A DNA stretch of 64,000 nt from Motilimonas sp. E26 (GTDB lineage: Bacteria; Pseudomonadota; Gammaproteobacteria; Enterobacterales; CBDFNC01): the NCBI RefSeq assembly GCF_021278025.1, contig NZ_JAIBHJ010000007.1:19851-83850 (forward strand), given 5' to 3'. Under the pieces are notes generated by a model. It was given only the letters and a program-made list of their open reading frames with translations. It ran no database searches and was not told the origin of the DNA. A program made the position numbers and the translations under genes. Shown piece after piece: positions 48,116 through 56,442 of the stretch (positions within the stretch are counted from its first letter, which is position 1; each line of letters opens with the position of its first letter).

Positions 48116-49044
48116 AATTTAATGCCACCCAATCGCCCCATTTACCGCTGCAATATAATTTAAAAGGTAACCAGGCATCGAAGATAACCTTAGTCTTTCT
48201 AAATGGGCTCTTTCATGGCGAAGCATCTTGGATCAAGCAGCAACGTTATCAAGGCTTTCAAAACTACAAGCAATTGTTCCTCGATTATCCTGGCTGTGGC
48301 GGTAATCAACTCAGTAGCCAGCAACAAGATTTTACTTTTAGTGATATTGCTAATGCCATCACAGAGCTGCTCCAATACCTATCCCTTGAGCGGGTGATCT
48401 TAGTAGGTTATTCCCTCGGCGGCATGCTCGCCCTTGAAATGGCCAAACAGTGGCCAGCGCAAACGGCGCAGCCTAATCTCCATACTCCTCATCTAGAAAA
48501 AATAGTGTTAATAAACAGCGCTGACCGGATCAGTATCAAGGGCCAATGGATGATGAAAAATGTGCAGCAGTTGCTCAACCTAGATATTCCTCTCCCGACC
48601 CTTTTTAGCCAAGTTTACCCTTGGTTTTTCAGTGATGAATATCTGCTTAAACTCGATAGTATGAGTGATTACGTATTACAAAGTTACGCCAACTACAACC
48701 AAGACAGCCAAGGCTTAACGGCATTTTTGCACGCTTGTCATCGCCGCCAAAATTGTGATGGGAGCACTCGCCAATCTACGCCTGCGCAACCGAATGAGCA
48801 GGCTGTGCTCAGCATTCCGATGTTGCTGATAACGTGCAGTGGCGATCCTTTATTTCCACCTAGCATTACTACTGTTTTTTGCCAGCAAAGCGCAAACATT
48901 ACCCAGATCGATCTTGAGCTGCAATCCCATGTTGCCAATCTTGAAGCCGCCGTAGCTGTGAATCGACACATCGAACAATTTATTCCAGAACAATCGCCAC
49001 TTGAACAAACACTAATAGGAGCGACCCATGCAGCCATCCTCTAA
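48112..49044 (+). CDS. alpha/beta hydrolase, possible chain-release thioesterase
   Basis: A 310-residue alpha/beta hydrolase with nucleophile Ser101 in GYSLGG, an oxyanion-side LNGLFHGEASW, an acid candidate in CSGDPLFPP and a His candidate in LQSHVANLE. There is no signal peptide. In this operon it could hydrolyse or transfer the finished chain from the ACP, or edit wrong chains. The specific role is inferred from context only. It overlaps the next gene by 17 nt. Confidence 0.72.
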   Translation: MKFNATQSPHLPLQYNLKGNQASKITLVFLNGLFHGEASWIKQQRYQGFQNYKQLFLDYPGCGGNQLSSQQQDFTFSDIANAITELLQYLSLERVILVGYSLGGMLALEMAKQWPAQTAQPNLHTPHLEKIVLINSADRISIKGQWMMKNVQQLLNLDIPLPTLFSQVYPWFFSDEYLLKLDSMSDYVLQSYANYNQDSQGLTAFLHACHRRQNCDGSTRQSTPAQPNEQAVLSIPMLLITCSGDPLFPPSITTVFCQQSANITQIDLELQSHVANLEAAVAVNRHIEQFIPEQSPLEQTLIGATHAAIL

Positions 49045-49531
49045 TATTCCGATTCAGCTTCGCAGTTATCGAGGAGCCAGTCTCATGGCTCAACTCGATA
49101 TTAATTTAACTGAAGCGCCTTTGCCCATTGAACCATTGAATCAATTATGTGCGCAAGATGGACTGACGTCATTACATGTATTGGTTGACGCCAGCCAAGG
49201 AGAACCCGCTTTGCTAGAGCAATTATTTGTTTTATTACAAGGCCTGTATCGACCATTAATGCGTGGTAACAACAAACAGGTTTGGGTGGTTTGGCAGCGC
49301 AGCCGTGAGTCGATAATTAGAGCGGGCGCTCAGGCGTTATGCCAAATTGCTGCATTAGAGTTGGCACGTAAAGGGGTGAGCATTAATTTTATTCACCAAC
49401 GTTACGCTTTGTCAGATCAGCAGCGGCAATGCCTGCTACATTGGCAGTTTGCTCATTACTGCACCGCGCAAGCCTTTTCACTGCCAGAAGCCCCATTATC
49501 GCAATTAGAGAAACGAGAGGAGTTATTATGA
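49028..49531 (+). CDS. short degenerate ketoreductase-like protein
   Basis: A 167-residue protein that I recognise only weakly. The segment AGAQALCQIAALELARKGVSINFIHQ resembles the helix and strand that follow the catalytic Tyr-Lys of short-chain dehydrogenases, but the glycine-rich cofactor loop and the Tyr-xxx-Lys pair are absent. It is coupled by ATGA overlap to a complete ketoreductase. It may be a structural half, like the non-catalytic subdomain of type I PKS ketoreductases, or a decaying copy. GGAG lies 7 nt before the ATG. Confidence 0.55.
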   Translation: MQPSSNIPIQLRSYRGASLMAQLDINLTEAPLPIEPLNQLCAQDGLTSLHVLVDASQGEPALLEQLFVLLQGLYRPLMRGNNKQVWVVWQRSRESIIRAGAQALCQIAALELARKGVSINFIHQRYALSDQQRQCLLHWQFAHYCTAQAFSLPEAPLSQLEKREELL

Positions 49532-50253
49532 AAACGGTATTAATTACTGGAGCATCGAGAGGCATCGGCAGTGCCATGGCAAGTTATTTTGCTAAGCAAG
49601 GTTATCGAGTTTTGATTAACGTACGACAGCAAAATCAGCACAGTGATGCGCTGCTACAAACGATAAAGCAGCAAGGCGGCAAAGCAGAGCTGGCGATATT
49701 TGATATCACCGATAAGCTCGCGCGCGAACAATACATGCAGCAATGCCCCTCCCTTGATGTATTAATCAACAATGCCGGATGCTTAGCCGATAACTTATTG
49801 GTGCAAACGCCATTAACAGATTGGCAACGTTGCATGGCTACCAATTATGAGGCCAGTTGCGCATTGTTTGAGTTGGCAAAACCGCACTTACTAAAATCGA
49901 AACAGGGTTGCGTAATCAATATGGCCAGTATTTCTGGGGTTCGTCCACGTGCAGGGCAAAGTGCTTATAGCGTCACTAAAAGCATGTTGATTGCATGGAC
50001 TCATTGGCTTGCACAGCAATACCCACAAATAAACAGTTTTGCAATTTCACCGGGGCCAGTAGCAACCGACATGATCGTTAACGCACCTTGGTATCAGGAA
50101 AAAAACGCGTTTAATCGGATCCCCTTACGCCGTTTTTGCCAGCCGGAGGAGATCGCCCATGCCGCATATTGCTTAGCGACCCACCCAATGATCCACTCGG
50201 GAGAAAATTTGATTATTGATGGTGGTTATACCCAAACAACACAAACCGCCTAA
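49528..50253 (+). CDS. 3-oxoacyl-ACP reductase (FabG-like)
   Basis: Reduces beta-ketoacyl-ACP with NADPH. This 241-residue short-chain dehydrogenase has TGASRGIG (7-14), NNAG (81-84), a catalytic Ser in NMASISG near 134, and Tyr147 and Lys151 in SAYSVTK. The start is the ATG at 49528, which has GAGGAG 6-7 nt upstream and overlaps the previous stop by ATGA. With ketosynthases, dehydratases and no enoylreductase in the operon, repeated reduction and dehydration would leave conjugated double bonds. Confidence 0.9.
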   Translation: MKTVLITGASRGIGSAMASYFAKQGYRVLINVRQQNQHSDALLQTIKQQGGKAELAIFDITDKLAREQYMQQCPSLDVLINNAGCLADNLLVQTPLTDWQRCMATNYEASCALFELAKPHLLKSKQGCVINMASISGVRPRAGQSAYSVTKSMLIAWTHWLAQQYPQINSFAISPGPVATDMIVNAPWYQEKNAFNRIPLRRFCQPEEIAHAAYCLATHPMIHSGENLIIDGGYTQTTQTA

Positions 50254-50265
50254 GGAGTAATCGAT

Positions 50266-50988
50266 ATGCTTCAATCTGTGATCAACTGCAACCATCTTAA
50301 TGCCAATGCATCGCCTCCCCTTTCGCCAGGCGTTATTAACCTTTACTATGCGATTATTGATAATAATACCGATAACGACAATACAACCCAACAACAGTTA
50401 GCCAGAGTGGCTTTAACTCAAGATCAGTGGCTAAAAGTAAGGGAAAAAACCAATGCCACCCGTCTGCAATTTATTAAGCAACGAGTCATGCTTAATCAAG
50501 TGTTAAAGCGGCACCTTGCAGGCCAAGAGCTTGAATTTGAATGGGGTCCAGTTGGTAAACCATCGGTTAAAAATAGTGCGATTGAATTTAACCTGTCACA
50601 CTGCGCTGAGATCATGATGATCGCCGTTAGTAATGCTAATCCGCTGGGCTTGGACATTTGCCAGCATCACTTTAGTGCCGCTAAAGTGAGGCGACTTTCT
50701 GAAATATGCTTAACCTCTGACGAGCTACATCGACAAAACGATCCTGAATATTTTTATGATAGGTGGGCCTTAATGGAATCTTGGTTAAAAGCCAGCGGCG
50801 TAGGATGGATAAAAGGTATTAGGGAGCTTGCATCTCATGTTTTTGACGCAGGTAATTTATACAGTTACTTAATACCACTAGCCAAGCATGACTTGGCGCA
50901 GTTATCACCGCAAAAACTGAGTATTGCGCTGACTGCACAGCAAGAAGTTAAACACGTTAATTTAATTCACTGGCCGATTCAACATTAA
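50266..50988 (+). CDS. Sfp-type 4'-phosphopantetheinyl transferase with altered metal motif
   Basis: A 240-residue transferase likely to activate the operon's own ACP. It has GPVGKPS and FNLSHC (CoA-binding region), GLDIC with Asp130, and DRWALMESWLKASG with Glu171 and Lys175. The second acidic metal ligand usual in GxDxE is Cys132 here, which may change metal use or activity. GGAG precedes the ATG at good distance. Presence of a dedicated transferase beside an unusual ACP supports specialised priming. Confidence 0.85.
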   Translation: MLQSVINCNHLNANASPPLSPGVINLYYAIIDNNTDNDNTTQQQLARVALTQDQWLKVREKTNATRLQFIKQRVMLNQVLKRHLAGQELEFEWGPVGKPSVKNSAIEFNLSHCAEIMMIAVSNANPLGLDICQHHFSAAKVRRLSEICLTSDELHRQNDPEYFYDRWALMESWLKASGVGWIKGIRELASHVFDAGNLYSYLIPLAKHDLAQLSPQKLSIALTAQQEVKHVNLIHWPIQH

Positions 50989-51002
50989 GGAAGACCGTAT
51001 TA

Positions 51003-52496
51003 ATGACCCCTGTTCACTATCGATTTTTTAACATCCTAATCGCCGCGACTTCGGGGGCATTAATGGGCTTGTCGATGCCAGGACATAACGTAGGTTATTT
51101 AGCCTGGTTTGCCTTGGTGCCAGTTCTGATCTTGATACAGCTGCGTCCTGAAGTAAAACCTTTTCGCTTACTGCTGCCAGCAACCATTATCTGGTCTTGG
51201 CTCGCTCATGGCTGGTTTCAAGATTTATTCGGCGCCATCATTGGCAGTCTTTTAATGATCGGGGTGGGCTTCTTCTTTGCCCGCGTTATCCATTGGGGGA
51301 TCGTACTCAGTCGTCATTGTCGGCCGATATTGAGCCTATTTGCCCTTCCCCTTGCTTGGTGTAGCGTTGAGTTTTTGCGTTATGTGTTACCTTATTTGGA
51401 AGATATTTGGTTTGTATTGATTGCCAAAAGCCAGTGGCAACAAACCGATTTGTTACAAATATTGTCGATTACCGGATTTGTCGGCGTGAGCTTTTTAGTT
51501 GTGCTCAGTAATACCGCCATCACGCAACTGATACTGACTATTTGGCAGCGCAAAGCCATACATAAACCCGCAATAGCTTGCCTAATATTGATTGCTGGTT
51601 TGGCATACTGGGGCCAGCAGAAAATTCCCGCAAACGTGCCCGCTACAGTTAATATTGCCGCGACGGTAGACTTAACCAATCAAGACCCCAGTATCCAAAA
51701 TTTAGCGCTCAAACCCATGGATGGTGAAGGCTATTGGGCCGATACCCAAGTCATGTCTCAAGCTATTTTTGATGTTAATGCCGCACTGACCAAGACATTA
51801 CCGCAACCTGCTAATTTTATTGTCTGGCCTGAAAATGAAATGGCCACCATTGACAACCCAGTGATTGTTTCACAATTACAAGCCTTAGCACGCCAACAAA
51901 ACAGTTATCTTGTGGCTGATTTGGTGTGGCGAGAAGGGGAAAATCAATACGATACCGCGGTGATGTTTGACCCTGAAGGTAATGAGGTATTAAGAGCGCC
52001 AAAAATCGCAATTACATTCCGAGAAAAACAATTCGGTTTCACTCCCGGTAAAGTGCAAGACATGAAAGTAGTGGCAACGCCATTTGGCAATGTCGGCCTT
52101 GGCGTATGCTTTGATCGCCATCGATTGTGGATTTCTCGCGCCTTAAAACAGCACGGCGCTGATATTATCTTAATGCCCGTTGATGATGATTTTAAAGGCA
52201 ATAAGCAGCTGCCCTTGCTGCACGCTACTGACAGCATCTTTCGCGCGATTGAAAATCGCGTGACCTATGGCTTGGGTACCACCAGTGGAGTAAGCATGGT
52301 GATCAACCCATTCGGCCAAGTGACTGCGCGCAGCCAGTTTAACCAACGGGAAGTGATCCAAGGAACAAGTAGCATTCACCCCGAGTCAACCTTTTACAGT
52401 CGTAACGGTGACATCCTCGCCTGGCTAATGTGCTTACTCACATTAGCTATTATCATCGACACAAGGCGGAGATTTAAGTTAAAGGGTAAGGATTAA
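51003..52496 (+). CDS. apolipoprotein N-acyltransferase (Lnt) homologue in polyketide operon
   Basis: An inner-membrane acyltransferase of 497 residues. About six N-terminal membrane segments (residues 8-205) precede a periplasmic nitrilase-fold domain (about 215-470) and a last membrane segment near 475-490. The Lnt triad is present: Glu277 in VWPENEM, Lys334 in APKIAI and Cys369 in GVCFDRH. Classical Lnt N-acylates lipoproteins in the periplasm. As the last gene of a type II polyketide operon (15 nt after the transferase gene), it more likely transfers the polyketide or polyene acyl group to an amine or lipid acceptor. It could also be a second copy of housekeeping Lnt, but the sequence looks divergent from it. 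Confidence 0.82.
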   Translation: MTPVHYRFFNILIAATSGALMGLSMPGHNVGYLAWFALVPVLILIQLRPEVKPFRLLLPATIIWSWLAHGWFQDLFGAIIGSLLMIGVGFFFARVIHWGIVLSRHCRPILSLFALPLAWCSVEFLRYVLPYLEDIWFVLIAKSQWQQTDLLQILSITGFVGVSFLVVLSNTAITQLILTIWQRKAIHKPAIACLILIAGLAYWGQQKIPANVPATVNIAATVDLTNQDPSIQNLALKPMDGEGYWADTQVMSQAIFDVNAALTKTLPQPANFIVWPENEMATIDNPVIVSQLQALARQQNSYLVADLVWREGENQYDTAVMFDPEGNEVLRAPKIAITFREKQFGFTPGKVQDMKVVATPFGNVGLGVCFDRHRLWISRALKQHGADIILMPVDDDFKGNKQLPLLHATDSIFRAIENRVTYGLGTTSGVSMVINPFGQVTARSQFNQREVIQGTSSIHPESTFYSRNGDILAWLMCLLTLAIIIDTRRRFKLKGKD

Positions 52497-52519
52497 TGAG
52501 AGATAACGGCCATGGTAAA

Positions 52520-52552
52520 CACTTGGGTAAACATATTTGTCTACCCAACGTG
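52520..52552. terminator. hairpin between convergent genes, possible terminator
   Basis: Arms CACTTGGGTA (52520-52529) and TACCCAACGTG (52542-52552) pair with one bulged base. It sits between the convergent ends of the polyketide operon and the small exported protein gene. There is no strong T-tract. Confidence 0.4.
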
Positions 52553-52565
52553 AAAAATAGCCCCA

Positions 52566-52979
52566 CTAACCGCAGGCTTTGCCTAATTGCTTAGTCAGAC
52601 TTTCACGTTTACTTTGCTCGACTTTCAGCGCTTTAAGCTTTTCAGCATCACCTTGTAATTGCGCTCGCGCTTGAAACTCTTGGTATGATTGAATGGTTTC
52701 ATAAAAAAATACTTCATCGGATATGTTGGCAACTTGCTCTTCCACACAGCGACAGTCGAGTGTTTTTTCGACCCCTTTTGCCTTAGCGTCTTTACAAGTA
52801 TTGACAAAAAACTGCCGTGCTTTAACTAGTGCGCCTGCCTCTACTGCTCTTTTGTAAGCGGCTTGATTAGGTGGTTGGGCATAGAATTCATCAAGCCCAG
52901 AATCAGTGGCATGGGCAATACCGGTAAAAAATAAGCCACTGATAAAAATAGATTTAATGATTTTAGAAAAATGTTTCAA
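52566..52979 (-). CDS. small exported protein of unknown function
   Basis: A 137-residue protein with a signal peptide (about 1-24, cleavage after AHA). The mature part has four cysteines (CKDAKAKG, LDCRCVEEQ and a C-terminal CG) that could form two disulfides, and is highly charged and helical. I do not recognise a family. It lies 35 nt downstream of a DUF924 gene, possibly in one transcript. Confidence 0.75.
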   Translation of the reverse strand: MKHFSKIIKSIFISGLFFTGIAHATDSGLDEFYAQPPNQAAYKRAVEAGALVKARQFFVNTCKDAKAKGVEKTLDCRCVEEQVANISDEVFFYETIQSYQEFQARAQLQGDAEKLKALKVEQSKRESLTKQLGKACG

Positions 52980-53014
52980 CGTTAACTTCCTTGTTAATTA
53001 ATGAGAAAAAAGGT

Positions 53015-53626
53015 CTACTGGCCAAAACGAGTTGGCTCATTGGCCAAATAGCGTACCTCAATTTGCCTCGAAGGTCTTCCTAACACCGCATTTCGATGTG
53101 GATAACGGCCAAACTTACGAATAATATCATAATGGTGCTCTGCAAATTGCAGGTACTGTTGCACCAACTGCTGCGCTTCAAGGGAGTGGGCATCTTCAAG
53201 CATACCTTGCATCAGGGCCAGGCACTGCTCTTGATCTTGCATGTTTTCCGAATGTTCGTAAGGTAAATATAAGAAAAGCCGATAATCCAACGGCAAGCGC
53301 AAATCAATTCCGCGCGCCACCGCCTCTTTTGCCAGCGCTAACCCTTGTCCGTCATAAGCAAATGCTGCTTTGCTGCCACGAAACAAATTCCGACTAAACT
53401 GATCAAGTACGATCACTGTCGCTAATATGCCTCGGTCTTGTTTTAGCCAATGCGCATATTCGCCGGCAACGATGCCTTGATGCAGTGCAGCAAATTTTGC
53501 TTTTATTTCAGCATCAACTGACTCGCCACCTTGAAACCAGCGATTTCGATGGAGGGCGTCCGATAAGCCATCCCTTAAGTCACCGAACCAATATGTCAGT
53601 ACTGATTCATATTCATTAGTATTCAT
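53015..53626 (-). CDS. DUF924 family protein
   Basis: A 203-residue cytoplasmic helical protein of the DUF924 family, recognised by YWFG near the start, RNRWFQGG, the strongly conserved LDQFSRNLFRG and the C-terminal FGRYPHRN. Biochemical function is unknown to me; the fold is described as tetratricopeptide-like. GGGAA lies a short distance before the ATG. Confidence 0.88.
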   Translation of the reverse strand: MNTNEYESVLTYWFGDLRDGLSDALHRNRWFQGGESVDAEIKAKFAALHQGIVAGEYAHWLKQDRGILATVIVLDQFSRNLFRGSKAAFAYDGQGLALAKEAVARGIDLRLPLDYRLFLYLPYEHSENMQDQEQCLALMQGMLEDAHSLEAQQLVQQYLQFAEHHYDIIRKFGRYPHRNAVLGRPSRQIEVRYLANEPTRFGQ

Positions 53627-53763
53627 TTTATTCCCTTTATCATGCTTATTCTGAACTTAGAATCAGCCATGTAACTTGCTCTTCTAGCAAAAGTTGAACA
53701 CAGGCAATTGTATCTATACATAATATTTTTAACTGGTTACTATTAATTAGTATTTATTTCATC

Positions 53764-54525
53764 ATGGAACAGAGCATGCAAAAAAGCATTATTTGCGATA
53801 TCGACGGCGTTTTACTTCATAACAATTCTTTGATCCCTGGTGCCGATACATTTATTCACCGAATGATTGAACAAGGCAACAAGCTGGTTATTTTAACTAA
53901 CTATCCAGCCATGACCGAAAATGATCTACATAATCGGTTTAAATCCGCTGGCATTAATGTACCACCGGAATATTTCTACACTTCGGCCATGGCGACGGCC
54001 GCTTTTATGGAACGCCAAGAAGGCAATAAAGCATTTGTGATTGGTGAAGGCGCCCTGACCCACGAGCTGTATAAAGCAGGCTTTACCATTACCGATATTA
54101 ATCCCGATTTTGTCATTGTCGGCGAAACCACCAGCTATAACTGGAGCATGATCCAAAAGGCGGCCCGTTTTGTTGCTGATGGGGCCCGTTTTATTGCGAC
54201 CAATCCAGACACCCATGGCCCGAGCATGAGCCCAGCATGCGGTGCGTTATGTGCGCCCATCGAGCGCATGACCGGCAAGGAGCCCTTTTATGTCGGTAAA
54301 CCCAGCACTTGGATCATTCGTGCGGCTTTAAATAAAATTGGTGCCCATTCCCAAGATACTTGCATCATAGGGGATAACTTGCGCACCGATATTTTAATGG
54401 GCTTTCAAGCTGGCCTAGAAACGATATTAGTGCTTTCTGGTGTGAGTACTCGGGCAGATATTGACAAGGTACCATTTAAGCCAAACTATATAGTTAACTC
54501 GATCCAAGACATCGATTTTTTATAA
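53764..54525 (+). CDS. nagD: HAD-family ribonucleotide monophosphatase NagD
   Basis: A haloacid-dehalogenase phosphatase active on nucleoside monophosphates such as UMP. DIDGVL holds the nucleophile Asp, LTNYP is motif II, and GDNLRTDI is motif IV. Segments such as VGEGALTHELYKAGFTITD and NPDTHG match E. coli NagD almost residue by residue by recollection, and the length (about 250) agrees. The ATG at 53776 gives an N-terminus (MQKSIICDIDG) closer to E. coli NagD than the ATG at 53764 and has GGAA upstream, so the true start may be 4 codons later. Confidence 0.93.
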   Translation: MEQSMQKSIICDIDGVLLHNNSLIPGADTFIHRMIEQGNKLVILTNYPAMTENDLHNRFKSAGINVPPEYFYTSAMATAAFMERQEGNKAFVIGEGALTHELYKAGFTITDINPDFVIVGETTSYNWSMIQKAARFVADGARFIATNPDTHGPSMSPACGALCAPIERMTGKEPFYVGKPSTWIIRAALNKIGAHSQDTCIIGDNLRTDILMGFQAGLETILVLSGVSTRADIDKVPFKPNYIVNSIQDIDFL

Positions 54526-54562
54526 CTCGTGCCTAATGCCTGAGTGCTACTCTATTGACTCT

Positions 54563-54592
54563 AAGCGATAATACAGGTATTGATTATCGCTT
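54563..54592 (+). terminator. hairpin after nagD, probable terminator
   Basis: Perfect 10-bp arms (AAGCGATAAT and ATTATCGCTT) around a 10-nt loop, 38 nt after the nagD stop and before the antiporter gene. The T-run is short, so efficiency is uncertain. Confidence 0.5.
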
Positions 54593-54634
54593 TATCAACC
54601 CCCTGTACATCACAACATAAGAAATATAATTATC

Positions 54635-56251
54635 ATGGAACCCAGCACCCTAATTACCCTAATCGGAATCGCTTTTGCTAGTGGCATGGCGATAAATGCC
54701 ATTGGACTTCCCCCTATGGTCGGCTTTTTATTAGCTGGCTTTGTGCTAAATGCCATGGGGTTTGAGTCTTCTGAAGGCCTCTCTACCATTGCTGACCTTG
54801 GTGTGACACTGCTGTTATTTTCTATTGGCCTTAAGCTTGATATACGTACCTTGTTTAAAAGTGAGGTGTGGGGCGCGGCATCCTTACATATCACTGGCTC
54901 AGTATTGTTTTTTGCTGGCGCGCTGTTTTTATTGAAATTCCTGGGGCTTGGCTTAGTGGAAAGCTTAGACAGTAATGGCTTTTTCATTGTCGCGTTTGCG
55001 TTGAGCTTTTCCAGTACCGTATTTGCAGTAAAAATTCTCGAAGAAAAAAGTGAAATGAACTCCCTTTATGGTCGTATCGCCATTGGTGTACTGATCATGC
55101 AAGATATTTTTGCTGTACTGTTTTTAACGTTTTCTACCGGAAAATTACCCGAATACTATGCCTTAGGCTTGCTATTATTGCCCTTCCTGCGGCCTTTACT
55201 GTTTAAGGTAATGGATAAAGTGGGCCATGGTGAGCTACTTGTATTGTACGGTTTTTTCCTTGCCCTCGTTATTGGCGCGGGCCTGTTTGAAATGGTAGGA
55301 ATGAAAGCCGACTTGGGCGCACTCATCGCCGGCATGCTCGTTGCCGCGCATCCAAGTGCGGGTGGCATGGCCAAGTCATTATTCAATTTAAAAGAGCTGT
55401 TCTTAGTCTGTTTCTTTTTAAATATTGGCTTAAACGGCCTACCTACTGGCGATCATTTGATTATTGCTGCGTTACTCGTGTTGCTATTACCGTTAAAAAC
55501 CATTTTATATTTCTTTTGTTTCAACCTGTTCAAGTTACGTGCGCGCACCTCACTTCTGGGCTCGTTTTCCCTCGCCAACTACAGTGAGTTCGGCTTAATT
55601 GTAGCGGCGTTAGCGGCGAGCAAAGGCTGGCTCAGCAACGATTGGCTCATAGTGACAGCCATTGCCCTATCCTTTAGTTTTATCTTGGCATCAGTACTAA
55701 ATAAAAGCAGTGACGCTATTTATCAAAAACTGTCTCCTCGGTTAAAGCGTTTCCAGCATTTGCGCTTACATGTTGAAGATAGACCGATCCGTGTTGGTGA
55801 CGCAAAAGTCTTAGTCATGGGCATGGGCCGTATCGGAACCGGTGCTTATGACGAGTTAAAAGAAGTGTTTGGCGATACCGTATTAGGCATAGATAACAGC
55901 CATGAAAAAACCATTAAGCACCGAGAGCTAGGCAGACGCGTCATTACAGGCGACGCAATGGACTCGGATTTTTGGAATAAACTCGAGATCACAGACCAAA
56001 TTAATCTGATTCTACTTGCAATGCCCGATCATAATGGTAATCACTATGCTGCTATTCAGCTACGCAATCGTAACTGCAGTATGAAAATTGCGGCCATTGC
56101 CCGCTTTGCCGAAGACATTGAGGAATTAAAAGGCTTGGGTGTTAATGCGGTATTTAATATGTACGATGAAGCCGGGGCAGGATTTGCGCGTCATGTTTGC
56201 AGCGAAATGCAGAGCATGACAACCCCAGTAGCCAGTCGTATCGATATTTAA
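54635..56251 (+). CDS. KefC/YbaL-like monovalent cation:proton antiporter (CPA2)
   Basis: An inner-membrane antiporter of 538 residues. The first about 380 residues contain roughly twelve membrane segments of the Na+/H+ exchanger fold. A cytoplasmic TrkA-N Rossmann domain follows, starting VLVMGMGRIGTGAYDEL (about 388-510) and likely binding nucleotide to gate transport. No TrkA-C domain is seen. Substrate (K+ or Na+) cannot be told from the sequence. It is a single-gene unit with hairpins on both sides. Confidence 0.9.
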   Translation: MEPSTLITLIGIAFASGMAINAIGLPPMVGFLLAGFVLNAMGFESSEGLSTIADLGVTLLLFSIGLKLDIRTLFKSEVWGAASLHITGSVLFFAGALFLLKFLGLGLVESLDSNGFFIVAFALSFSSTVFAVKILEEKSEMNSLYGRIAIGVLIMQDIFAVLFLTFSTGKLPEYYALGLLLLPFLRPLLFKVMDKVGHGELLVLYGFFLALVIGAGLFEMVGMKADLGALIAGMLVAAHPSAGGMAKSLFNLKELFLVCFFLNIGLNGLPTGDHLIIAALLVLLLPLKTILYFFCFNLFKLRARTSLLGSFSLANYSEFGLIVAALAASKGWLSNDWLIVTAIALSFSFILASVLNKSSDAIYQKLSPRLKRFQHLRLHVEDRPIRVGDAKVLVMGMGRIGTGAYDELKEVFGDTVLGIDNSHEKTIKHRELGRRVITGDAMDSDFWNKLEITDQINLILLAMPDHNGNHYAAIQLRNRNCSMKIAAIARFAEDIEELKGLGVNAVFNMYDEAGAGFARHVCSEMQSMTTPVASRIDI

Positions 56252-56259
56252 ATCTGTTG

Positions 56260-56299
56260 CACAAAGTCATTGCGCGCTTAATTGGGCAGTGACTTTGTG
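56260..56299 (+). terminator. long hairpin after the antiporter gene, possible terminator
   Basis: CACAAAGTCATTGC pairs with GCAGTGACTTTGTG (one G-T wobble) around a 12-nt loop, directly after the antiporter stop. A T-tract is weak, so it may be a processing or stability hairpin. Confidence 0.5.
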
Positions 56300-56442
56300 T
56301 TGGATATTTGTTAAAACCATGAATCAAAAATATAACTGGCAATAAAGTGGCATTACCTATGTCTATTTTCTTTGCTTGATGCAAATGTGTAGTAACCGAG
56401 CCATATATTAATAGGCTCAAAGACTGATAAGAAGGGAAGTCT

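Noticed and set aside
40758-50253. PUFA synthase or classical aryl-polyene cluster
   Set aside because: There is no large multidomain Pfa protein, tandem ACP array, enoylreductase, aryl-CoA ligase, ammonia-lyase or glycosyltransferase. Only the KS/CLF/KS pattern is shared.
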